This document shows, piece by piece, positions 24,619-34,500 of a stretch of DNA of 64,000 bases. The position numbers and the translations under genes are program-made. The stretch is from Drouetiella sp036703255 (GTDB lineage Bacteria > Cyanobacteriota > Cyanobacteriia > Elainellales > Elainellaceae). The stretch covers positions 48,774 through 112,773 of the forward strand of contig DATNPL010000151.1 of the NCBI GenBank assembly GCA_036703255.1. The letters run 5' to 3'. Under the pieces are notes generated by a model, which worked only from the letters and a program-made list of their open reading frames with translations, did not search any database and had not been told where the DNA came from. Position 1 is the first letter of the stretch. Every line of letters begins with the position of its first letter.

Positions 24619-25875
24619 TCAAAAAAGCGGCGGCGTTGTGAGTCCTTTGAGCGGCTGAGACAAGGCTTCATCCAAGCCTTTAGATTGAACCAACACGCCA
24701 AAATTGCCCAACCCCATCGGATTAATTAAGGCATGCAGCGATTCGCGGCGACGCAGGATATCTTGCAAAGATAAAGCCTGTGGCGATCGCTCCCGCAGCT
24801 CTAAGCTCCCCGTTTCCGAAAGCCCCGCAATCCGATCGCCCAACCCCAGCGCCATGAGAAATAGCCCCTGTTGCGTAAAGCCAACGGTCTGCAAGCCGCA
24901 GCGATCGCCTTGCTGTTCTAAGGCCGTAAAGTTGACATGGGCTGTAATGTCTTGCCGCCCGATCGCCCGATAGGGATTGGAATGGTGGGCGTGCTGATAG
25001 TAGCATTGCAGCGTTCCCTCAGCGCGGCTAGGGCTGTAATAGCGCTGGGCACTATAGCCATAGTCAATCGTCAGCAGGTAGCCTGTTTTGAGGCGATCGC
25101 CCACGGTAGTGATCCAGTCCAGCGCCGCCAAATTCACCTCACTGCGATAGGGTTCAGGGTAGATCTCAGCCGGAAACTTCAGCTTTATCAAGTCAAAGTA
25201 TTCTGCCAATTTAGGAGTGGAAGGCGTGGCGATCGCTTCAGTAAACGCATCTTCGGTATCACCTGCGGTCACGTAGATTTCTTGCAGCATACCGTTGGCG
25301 ATCGCAATCTGATGTACTGGAAAAGCATCCACGAGTTCATTGGAGAAGCAGCAGCCGATGATGGAGTTCGACGGGATCTCGTCCCAGGTTTTCCAGGACA
25401 GATGCCCCCAAGAGCGCGTTAGGTTTTGCAGACGAGCTTGCTGCACCGCCACCATAGCAGGTGATTTTTCAACAACGATGTACTCTAGTGCCTCAAAACA
25501 TTCAAAATGCTGACGGTGCAGATAGCGTAAAACATCCTGCACAATTAAGCCCTGTCCGGCTCCCATTTCTACCAGCGTGAAGGGATGCGGGCGATCGAGC
25601 AACTCCCACATTTGGGCAAATTGTTCGGCCAACAGCTCCCCAAAATCGGCTCCCAGATGAGGCGAGGTAAAAAAGTCGCTTTGAATGCCGCCTTGTAAAC
25701 CCTTTTGCATGTCCTGAGAATGAGCAACATAGTAGCCATAGTCAGGATGGTATAGCGCCAAATCCATGAACTCAGCAAAGGTAATTCTCTGCTGAGGGCT
25801 TTGGGCAATCTGTTGAGCGATCGCTTCACACAGAGCCGGGTGACTGTTGGCAAGTTCTAGCGGCGATGCAGTCAT
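24619..25875 (-). CDS. MidA/NDUFAF7-type SAM-dependent methyltransferase
   Basis: 418 residues from the ATG at 25875 (MTASPLELAN); an upstream start at 25914 is less likely. The DUF185 family hallmarks are visible: ITFAEFMDLALYHPDYGYY, SDFFTSPHLGADFGELLAEQ, the SAM-binding VEMGAGQGLIVQDVLRYL, FSNELVDAFPVHQIA and LTIDYGYSAQRYYS. The human counterpart NDUFAF7 methylates an arginine of complex I subunit NDUFS2. In cyanobacteria a similar action on the NDH-1 complex is plausible but unproven. Intact, alone on its strand. Confidence 0.9.
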   Translation of the reverse strand: MTASPLELANSHPALCEAIAQQIAQSPQQRITFAEFMDLALYHPDYGYYVAHSQDMQKGLQGGIQSDFFTSPHLGADFGELLAEQFAQMWELLDRPHPFTLVEMGAGQGLIVQDVLRYLHRQHFECFEALEYIVVEKSPAMVAVQQARLQNLTRSWGHLSWKTWDEIPSNSIIGCCFSNELVDAFPVHQIAIANGMLQEIYVTAGDTEDAFTEAIATPSTPKLAEYFDLIKLKFPAEIYPEPYRSEVNLAALDWITTVGDRLKTGYLLTIDYGYSAQRYYSPSRAEGTLQCYYQHAHHSNPYRAIGRQDITAHVNFTALEQQGDRCGLQTVGFTQQGLFLMALGLGDRIAGLSETGSLELRERSPQALSLQDILRRRESLHALINPMGLGNFGVLVQSKGLDEALSQPLKGLTTPPLF

Positions 25876-26272
25876 GTTCTTCGGATGTTGTCTGAACGAT
25901 CGTTTTACGCTCAAGTATGACCCCTCTGCTAGGGCAAGTCAGAGCAAGGCTTACAATTATAGAAGTGGATCAGGCGATCGCGTAGGTCTTTGAGTACATA
26001 GTTTTCGCACATGCATGTTATCTGCGATTGGTTGCCAGTATTGATTGTGAAAAGCGACTGATTCTCATCAAGTATGTTTTGACTCACAGAGAATACGATA
26101 AGGATAACTGGAAGAATGACCTTTACTTTTAGCTCAAGCAAGTATAGTGAGATTCTATCTCTGTATCAGCACTATTATTTAAATCATTCAACAAATGCCT
26201 GATGGCGACGGGTAATGCTATTCAAACAGATGTTGCAATGATGTTTTTATGACAGTTAAATCAGGAGAAAAT
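25876..26272. other. Gap between the methyltransferase and the toxin-antitoxin pair
   Basis: A minus-strand 70-codon frame here (25929-26141) has only a TTG start and no recognisable relatives, so I do not call it. The second half is AT-rich and should hold the promoter of the toxin-antitoxin pair; no repeat stands out. Confidence 0.4.
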
Positions 26273-26500
26273 ATGATGCCCCAAACTGCAATCATTCATA
26301 ATATCCAAGAATTATTAAAGACATTGCCAGAACCTTTGCAAATTGAGGCTTTACACTACGTCGAGTATCTAAGTAGTCGATACGTTCATCAAGGCACTCA
26401 GCAAGAAACACTAAAAAAACGAGGTGGCTTTGGAATCTGGAAAGAAAAAATTTGGATGGCAGATGACTTTGATGCGCCACTCGAAGAGTTCGAGGAATAA
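26273..26500 (+). CDS. DUF2281-type antitoxin
   Basis: 75 residues from the ATG at 26273, preceded by AGGAG (a start 24 bp upstream lacks this). The N-terminal pattern IQELLKTLPEPLQIEALHYV is characteristic of DUF2281 proteins. The C-terminal tail RGGFGIWKEKIWMADDFDAP is like the region that neutralises the partner toxin. It ends 7 bp before a PIN-domain gene, the normal order for a VapBC-like module. Confidence 0.85.
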   Translation: MMPQTAIIHNIQELLKTLPEPLQIEALHYVEYLSSRYVHQGTQQETLKKRGGFGIWKEKIWMADDFDAPLEEFEE

Positions 26501-26507
26501 GATAAGC

Positions 26508-26894
26508 ATGAATGCACTTTTAGACACTCATACTTTTATCTGGTATATCGAAGGTAATTTGCAGTTGAGTAAAAATGCGAGAGATATTATTGAATCATTA
26601 GATAATAAATTGCACATTAGTATTGCAAGCCTTTGGGAGATTGCAATTAAGATGGGCAAAGGTAAGCTGGCTCTTCAAAATCCGTTTCATGATTTAGAAG
26701 ATGTTCTCAAGCAGATCGATATTGAAATTTTACCGATCACTTTTTCAGATACCGAGTTTTATCTTAACTTGCCACTCCATCATAATGATCCGTTCGATCG
26801 GATGCTCATTGCCCAAGCCAGTCATCATTCTCTTGTTATTGTTAGCGCTGACGCCACTTTTGATGCGTATTCAGTTCAGCGAGTGTGGGCATGA
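26508..26894 (+). CDS. PIN-domain ribonuclease toxin (VapC-like)
   Basis: 128 residues from the ATG at 26508; a longer reading from 26424 overlaps the antitoxin and is rejected. PIN features: MNALLDTHTFIWYIEG with the first Asp, ISIASLWEIAIKMGKGKL with a Glu, NDPFDRMLIAQA with a further Asp, and VIVSADATFDAY at the end. All four acidic positions are present, so the toxin looks active. PIN toxins of this type cut specific RNAs and are restrained by the cognate antitoxin encoded just upstream. Confidence 0.93.
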   Translation: MNALLDTHTFIWYIEGNLQLSKNARDIIESLDNKLHISIASLWEIAIKMGKGKLALQNPFHDLEDVLKQIDIEILPITFSDTEFYLNLPLHHNDPFDRMLIAQASHHSLVIVSADATFDAYSVQRVWA

Positions 26895-27107
26895 AGAAGT
26901 GCCGAAACGGTGAAACCTATTTAACGAATGCTAGATAGCAATGAATAAGAGTCAGGCGATCGCTACTCTTTCCCCTGATCCCTAGCCTCTTAAAGCCTCT
27001 AAAATCAATATCTCAATTAGCACACTAACCGATCGCTTATCCTTATTACACTTTTTGATGATGAAGTTGCTCTGTTGCGATCGCTCCTCGCTGCCCTGCG
27101 CGGCATC

Positions 27108-27212
27108 AAAGTTCGGGAAATTGATAAAGCGCTGGTGATCTTGTCCAAAAGCGATCGGGGTTCCCGCCCTGCCGATTGAAATCATGCACTTAAACAAGCA
27201 GGTCTGAAATGA
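27108..27212 (+). pseudogene. Possible hicA remnant
   Basis: One frame reads KVREIDKALVILSKSDRGSR, a stop at 27177-27179, then HALKQAGLK and the final stop overlapping the next start (AAATGATG). LKQAGLK followed directly by hicB is the usual end of HicA toxins, and KVRE...RGS resembles the HicA start and its RGSH motif with the middle lost. No start codon and no intact active-site His remain. The match is short, so this is a tentative call. Confidence 0.4.
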
Positions 27213-27424
27213 TGCAGTACCTCATCGTGATTGAACAAACCCCAACAGGCTATTCTGCTTACTCTCCCGACTTACCGGGTTGTATTTCAACTGGAGCTAC
27301 CCGCGAAGAAGTAGAACAGAACATGCGAGAGGCTGTCTCGTTTCACTTAGAAGGATTGAAACTGGAGGGATTAGAGATTCCGCCCCCAACGACTTCATCT
27401 GCTTACGTTAACGTTGCCGCCTGA
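27209..27424 (+). CDS. hicB: HicB-family antitoxin
   Basis: 71 residues from the first of two adjacent ATGs (27209 or 27212). The fold signature YLIVIEQTPTGYSAYSPDLPGC and TREEVEQNMREAVSFHLEGL is the HicB partial RNase-H-like domain. It lacks the C-terminal DNA-binding domain found in longer HicB proteins. In complete modules HicB neutralises the mRNA-cleaving toxin HicA; here only a suspected hicA remnant lies upstream, so this may be a solitary antitoxin. Confidence 0.88.
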   Translation: MMQYLIVIEQTPTGYSAYSPDLPGCISTGATREEVEQNMREAVSFHLEGLKLEGLEIPPPTTSSAYVNVAA

Positions 27425-27555
27425 TTGCGTGTCTTCCGATCTGCGGTTTTTGTTACCCTCAATAATCAACCGTTCCTCTATGAAAAAACAAACGATCGCC
27501 GTTTTGGTCAGCGATCGCCTTTCATTTCTCAAGAGCTTTATACTCTCTTGAAAAT

Positions 27556-28074
27556 TTAAACCTTGGCTTCTAGCGACTTCAAGTACTCGGTGTTCACGCC
27601 CGACTCCCGGATTAGGGAAACCTTGCCCGTGCGCGCCACTTCCCTTAGCCCAAAGCGGTTTAAGACCTGGACGATCGCCACCATTTTGCCCGGATCGCCC
27701 ACTACTTCTAGCGTCAAGGAATCTTCACCCACATCTACGACTCGCGCTCGAAAGATTTGAGCGAGTTCAATAATTTCAGCCCGGTTAGCGCTGGTGGCAT
27801 TCACCTTCATCAGCATCAGCTCTCGCTCAACGCAGGGCACCTCAGTGATGTCTTGCACCTTCAGCACGTTAATCAGCTTGTAGAGCTGTTTCGTCACTTG
27901 CTCAATGGCGCGATCGTCTCCCGGCACCACCATCGTGATGCGCGAATAACCAATCTGCTCGGCTGGCCCAACCGCTAAGCTTTCAATGTTGAATCCGCGA
28001 CGGGCAAACAGCCCCGCGATCCGCGTCAACACCCCAGCTTCATCTTCAACCAAAACGGAAAGCGTATGTTTCAT
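27556..28074 (-). CDS. ilvN: Acetolactate synthase small (regulatory) subunit
   Basis: 172 residues starting MKHTLSVLVEDEAGVLTRIA at the ATG at 28074; a reading from 28113 adds a leader not seen in the family. It carries the N-terminal ACT domain, which binds valine for feedback inhibition (AGLFARRGFNIESLAVGP), and the second regulatory domain (REL-MLMKVNA, VVDVGEDSLTLEVVGDPGK). It enhances and regulates the catalytic subunit IlvB in branched-chain amino acid synthesis. The catalytic gene is not in the window. Confidence 0.97.
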   Translation of the reverse strand: MKHTLSVLVEDEAGVLTRIAGLFARRGFNIESLAVGPAEQIGYSRITMVVPGDDRAIEQVTKQLYKLINVLKVQDITEVPCVERELMLMKVNATSANRAEIIELAQIFRARVVDVGEDSLTLEVVGDPGKMVAIVQVLNRFGLREVARTGKVSLIRESGVNTEYLKSLEAKV

Positions 28075-28528
28075 ATGCGGCCCCAATAATTCCCAGATGG
28101 CTCCTTTCGCCATAGAACCCTGAGCATAAAATCTCTGGACAAGAGCGGCAATAACCGAGACCTTTGCTAAACTTCATGATTGGTGTACAAAGCTACCCTT
28201 AGGGTTAAGCTAAGGGAAAACTTAGCTTGAAGCACTATTAGCAGCGCTGTCAATCCATTTTACGAAGTCTAGCTATGAATCTTCATTGAGTCAGAGAAGT
28301 CAGATTTCTGATCATACCGCGACTCGGAGCGGTGAGAGCGTTTTTGTCTTGCACAGCGAAGCAGAACCTGGCTTGTCTCGCTAGCACACTTGCAAAATGT
28401 TTACCACACAGACTCTATGAAATTACTGTAATTGTTGCATTTCATGTGGGTACCCTCAGAGTCAGAGGGTTGATTCTACCTTTCCGTCACGCTTTCCATC
28501 TACGAGTTCCATCAACGAGACCTGTGCT
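28075..28528. other. Divergent promoter region of ilvN and the giant RTX gene
   Basis: 454 bp with no gene. It contains an inverted repeat at 28209-28226 (GCTAAG/CTTAGC), the motif at 28233-28255 shared with the upstream region of the second RTX gene, and a short hairpin near 28450-28468 (ACCCTC/GAGGGT). The leader of the giant gene is therefore long. Confidence 0.5.
28233..28255 (+). promoter_or_regulatory. Motif shared upstream of two RTX genes, copy 1
   Basis: CACTATTAGCAGCGCTGTCA matches CGCTATTAGTAGCGCTATCA at 53811 in 18 of 23 positions over the full stretch. It contains the palindrome AGCGCT. It lies about 275 bp before the ATG of the 3004-residue gene. Candidate common regulator site; inference from similarity and position. 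Confidence 0.3.
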
Positions 28529-31500
28529 ATGCCCGTTACTCCTACCGGCGGCGAACTTCATATCAACACCACCGAAACAGCCGATCAATCGACTGCTTCG
28601 GTGCAGGGCACACAGCGGCGACCGATCAAAGCGATCGCAATGGACCCCAACGGGGGCTTTGTCGTGGTTTGGTCAAGCCAAGGGCAAGACGAGGCGAGTA
28701 GCCCGATTGGCTGGGGGGTTTATGCCCAGCGCTATGATGCAACGGGCAATAAGCTCGGCACAGAGTTTCTGGTCAATACTCGTATCTCAGGCGATCAGCT
28801 CAGCCCCTCGATCGCGATGGATGCAACGGGGAACTTTGCCATTACTTGGACAAGTACCCCAGCCAGTCCTGCCGATACCAGTGCGTCTGGGGTGTTTGTC
28901 CAACGCTATGACAAGGATGGAGTAGCGCAAGGCAGTGAAACGCTGGTCAATACCTATAAATTTGACAAGCAGCAAAACTCCTCGATCGCCATGAATGCGA
29001 CAGGGGGATACGTCATCACCTGGTCGAGCGAGACTCAGGAAGAAGATGGCTGGGGCGTTTACGCCCAGCGATACAACGCTGACGGCAGCCCAAACGGTGC
29101 GGAGATTGCCGTTAACCGTCGAGCAACAACCGATTTTGATACGGGTATTGATACCGAGCCTGTCCTGAGTGATCAACAAAGCTCGTCGGTGGCGGTGGCT
29201 CCAGACGGCAGCTTTGTCGTGGTTTGGGAGAGCAATGGCCAAGATGGGGATGGCTGGGGCATCTATGCCAAACGCTACACTGCGGCAGGAGCACCCATAG
29301 GCAATGAATTCATTGTCAACACCACCACTGCCCGCAGCCAGCGTAATCCCAGCGTGGCGATCGACACAGACGGCAATTTCGTCGTGAGCTGGACTAGCGA
29401 CAATGGCCTAACAGAAGGTCAGGAAGTCTACGCCCGTCGCTTTGGAGCCAATGGCGCACCCCTGACCAACGAGATTAAGGTTAACGTCAATCCGTTCGGC
29501 GATCAGCAATATTCCACCGTCACGATCCTACCTGTTAGCACCAATGTGCCCGCGGGCGGCTTTGTCGTGACCTGGTCTAGCACTTCGGGCGAAAGCACAG
29601 GCGGCGGCAACGGCGTTTTTCTCAAGCGCTATAGTTCCTTGGGCGTGCAGCTAGAGGAAGAGATTCAGGCTAACACCTATACGATCGGCGATCAGTTTTT
29701 TGCCTCTACTGCCTCAGATAAAAACGGTAATTTGACGACCGTATGGACGAGTCAAGATCAGGGGACTGATTCGTCAGGCGGGATCTATGGGCAAAGATTT
29801 CTCGCTACGGCCAACATCAACACAGCTCCGACCAACTTGGCGCTTGCCCCGGTCAGCGTTAACGAAAATGTTGCCGATGGCACGCCCGTGGGTACTTTTA
29901 CTACCACCGACGCCAATCCGGGCGATAGCTTTACCTATACGCTGGTGGTTGGAGATGGCGATACCGACAATGCGGCCTTCTCGATTTCTCCCACCGGGCA
30001 GCTATTAATCAATACGTCTCCCAACTTTGAGGCAAAAAGCAGCTACTCGGTTCGGATCAAAACCACCGATCAGGGCGGCCTGTTTTTTGAGAAATCTCTC
30101 AATGTCACGATTCAAGATGTCAATGAAGCCTCAACCGATCTCTCCTTCAGCATTACCAGCGTCAATGAGAATACCCTAGCCAATACCGAGATTGGCATCT
30201 TCAGCACAATTGACCCTGACACAGACGACAGCTTTACCTACACGCTGGTGGCAGGTGCGGGAGCTACAGATAACGCGAAATTTTCGATCGGAGGCAACAC
30301 GCTAACGCTGTTAGAATCGCCTAACTTTGAAACCCAGCCGTCTTACTCGATTCGAGTGCGATCGGTCGATCTGGGCGGCTTCATTGTCGAAAAAGTTGTG
30401 ACGATCGGCGTTAACAATGTCACAGAAGCCCCGACCGATCTGGCGCTTAACCCAACTGAAATTAATGAAAATCAGCCTGCTGGCTCAGTTGTAGGCACCT
30501 TTAGCAGCGTTGATCCAGACGGCCCTGGTAGCTTTACCTATACTCTGGTGGCGGGTACTGGCAGCACCGACAACGCAGCCTTCACGATTTCTCCCACTGG
30601 GCAGCTCTTAATCACGGCTTCTCCAAACTACGAAACCCAGTCTGCTTACGCCATTCGGGTTCGCACCACCGATTCGACCGGGCTATTTTTTGAAAAAGCG
30701 CTGGCGATCGTCGTTGAAGATCTGAATGAAGCGCCCACCAATATCGTCCTTGCGCCAGACAACATTGACGAAAACGTCCCTGGCAACTCGCTCATAGGCA
30801 ACCTCGCCAGCACTGACCCTGATAGCGGCAACACCTTCGAGTATGCCTTGGTGACGGGAACAGGCGATACCGATAATGCGGCTTTTACCCTCTCTATGGC
30901 TGGCGCACTCAGCATCGTCAGTTCGCCTGATTTTGAAACCAAGCCCAGCTACTCGATTCGGGTGCGCACAACAGACCAGGATGGGCTGACCTTTGAAAAG
31001 GTTCTGACGGTCGGCATTAACAATTTGACGGAAGCCCCCGGAAATGTGGCTCCGACCGATCTCACCCTAGCACCTACCAGCATCGCCGAAAACACGGGTG
31101 ACAATGCGGCGATCGGCAACTTCACCACCGACGATGCCAATGCGAGTGACACCTTTACCTATACCCTGGTGACGGGAGCGGGTGACACTGACAATGCTGC
31201 TTTTACTATTGTTGGCGACCAGCTCCAAATCATCAGCTCGCCTGACTTTGAAGCCAAAGATAGTTACTCTATTCGAGTCAGAAGTCGGGATGCGGGTGGA
31301 CTTAGTTTTGAGAAAATCCTAACCGTCACCATCACAGGAGTCAACGAAGCGCCGACCGATATCGGCCTCACCAGCCTTACCGTTCCTGAGAATGTGCCAG
31401 ATGCCTCACCCGTAGGCACCTTTACCACCACCGACCCCGACACAGGCGACACCTTTACCTATACCCTGGTAGCGGGAACGGGCGACACAGACAATGCCGC

Positions 31501-34500
31501 CTTTACGATTTCTCCCACGGGGCAGCTGTTAATTAACACCTCTCCCAACTTTGAAGCCAAGCCCAGCTACTCGATTCGAGTGCGATCGAGCGATGGTGAC
31601 CTCAGTACCGAGAAGATTCTGGCGATCGCGGTTGGCGACTTAAACGAAGCGCCCACAGAAATCAAGCTGCCTCCAGCAGGCGTTGATGAAAATATCGTTG
31701 CCGGATTTTCGCTGGGCAACCTACAGGCGATCGACGAAGATGCCAACGAAAACCACACCTACAAGCTGGTGGTGGGGGCAGGCGATGCCGACAACGGCGT
31801 ATTTACCCTGACCCTGGCTGGGCAGCTCATCATTAACGTTTCGCCCGACTACGAGACGAAGCCGACTTACGCCATTCGGGTGGAAACAACGGACAAAGGC
31901 GGCTTGACGTTTACCCAGGCTCTTACAGTTCAAGTCAACGATATCGCCGAAGATAACAGCCCGACGAACGTTCTGATTAGCAACAGCAATATCAACGAAA
32001 ACGGAGTACCCAATGCACTAATCGGGACGCTGACCACAACCGATCCAGATAGCACCTCTTTTACCTATACCCTAGTCAATGGGTTTGGGGATAATGCCGC
32101 CTTTACGATCGGCGGTGCCAATGGCGATCAGCTCTTTTTGAGCAATCCAGCAGATTTTGAAACCAAGCCCAGCTATTCCATCAAAGTCCGCACCACAGAC
32201 ACCACGGGTAGCAGCCTAGAAAAAACGCTCACCATCAACGTTATCAACGTTAACGAAGCGCCTACCAACCTCAGCTTGAGCAATCTGGCCGTGGATGAGA
32301 ACGCTGTTAATCCGGTGATTGGCCTGCTGAACACGACCGATCCTGATATTGGCGATAGCTTCACGAATACGCTAGTCAGTGGCTTTGGCGACAATGCCGC
32401 TTTCACCATTTCTGGCAATGAGCTACGGATCAACACGCCTCCCAACTTTGAAGCCAAGCCGTCCTACAGCATTCGCGTCACCTCTACCGATACGGGCGGA
32501 CTCCCCGTTACCAAAGACTTTTCCATTACCATCAACAATCTGCCCGAAGCGCCCACCGATCTGACGCTCAGCGCCAGCAGCATCAATGAAAACCAGCCCG
32601 TGGGCACGGCGATTGGCACCCTTAGCACGACCGATGATGACGCGGGAGATTCCCATCAATACTCACTGGTGGCAGGCGTTGGCAGCACCGACAATGCCGC
32701 TTTTGAACTTGTGGGGAATGAGCTACGGATCAAAGCCATCCCTGACTTTGAAACCAAGCCTAGCTACTCGATTCGACTGAGAACCACCGACTCTACAGGG
32801 CGCACCTTCGACAAAGTTTTCTCGATTCTGGTCAATGATCTGACCGAAGAAGCGGGCACCACAACGCCGCAAGATCTACAGCTGTCAAACAATGATGTTG
32901 ATGAAAATCAGCCTGTAGATACGACCGTCGGCACGTTTAGCACGGTTGATCCCGACAGCGGTGAAAGCTTTACCTACTCCCTCGTTACCGGGACGGGCAG
33001 CACCGATAATACCGCCTTCAAAATCGTTGACAATGCGCTACAGCTCAACGCGGTTCCCAATTTTGAAACCAAACCCAGCTACTCGATTCGGGTGCGCACC
33101 ACCGACAAAGGGGGGCTGTTTTTTGAGAAAGTCTTTGCGATCGCCGTCAACAACTTGCCCGAGCTGCCAGGACAAACTGCCCCGACCGATCTAGTTCTCT
33201 CTAAAGCCGACATCAACGAAAATCTGCCTGTGGGGACGATCGTCGGCACCCTCAGCACCGTTGACCCCGATGCGGGAGATAGCTTCACCTACTCGCTAGA
33301 GATTGGCGACGGGAGTGATGACAACACCCGATTTACGATCGTCAATAATGAGCTGCGGCTCAACACCGTCCCCGATTTCGAGACTAAGCAAACCTATAAA
33401 ATTCGGCTGCGCAGTACCGATGTGGGCGGCAAGTTCTTCGACAAGGTGTTCACCATCACGGTGAATAATCTGCCTGAGCTACCGGGAGATACGCCGCCGA
33501 CCGATCTTGCCCTCTCTAAAACCGATATTGACGAGAATCAGCCCGTCAACACGGTTGTGGGCAGCTTTAGCTCTATTGATCCCGATGTGGGTGACACATT
33601 CACTTACACCTTGGTGACTGGAGCTGGCAGCACCGACAACGCAGCCTTCACGATCGCCAATGGCGCACTGCAAATCAACGGCATTCCTGACTTTGAAACC
33701 AAAGCCGCCTACTCGATTCGCGTCCGCAGCACCGATGTTGGCGGCAAGTTTGTGGAGCGGGTCTTTGCCATCACGGTCAATAATCTATCCGAGACTCCCG
33801 GCAGCACGGCTCCCCAAAATCTGCTGCTCTCGCCCAGTGCCGTAGACGAAAACCGACCTGTGGGCACGGTCGTCGGCACGTTTGCCACCCAAGATCCTGA
33901 TCCGGGTGATACCTTTACTTACACCTTGGTAACTGGAACAGGCAGCACCGACAACGCGGCCTTTACGATTGTGAACGGGGAACTGCGCCTGAATGTGGTT
34001 CCCGATTTTGAAACCAAGACTAGCTACTCGGTTCGGGTTCGCACGACGGATGTGGGCGGCAAATTTTTTGAGAAAGCCTTTACCGTCGGCATCAATAACC
34101 TAACGGAAAGTCCGGGAGACACGCCGCCGACTGATTTATTGCTGAGCAATGCGATCGTGGCTGAAAATGTCCCGCCCAATACGGCGATCGGCAGCTTTAG
34201 CACGATCGACCCGGATGCTGGCGATAGCCATACCTACTCGCTCGTGGCTGGCTTTGGCGACAATGCCGCCTTTACCATCGTCGGGGGTCAGCTCCAGATC
34301 AACAGCTCCCCTGACTTTGAAACCAAGCCGTCCTACAGCATTCGCGTTACCAGCACCGACATTGGCGGCAAGACCTTCACCAAGACCCTGACCGTCACGG
34401 TACAGAACGTCAATGAAGCCCCGGTAATTACCCCTTCAGCCGGAGCGCTAGCCTATACCGAAGGCAGCGGCGCGATCAAGGTTGATACGGCCATCAAAGT

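Noticed and set aside
25929..26141. Minus-strand 70-codon frame with a hydrophobic start
   Set aside because: TTG start, no ribosome site and no recognisable relatives.
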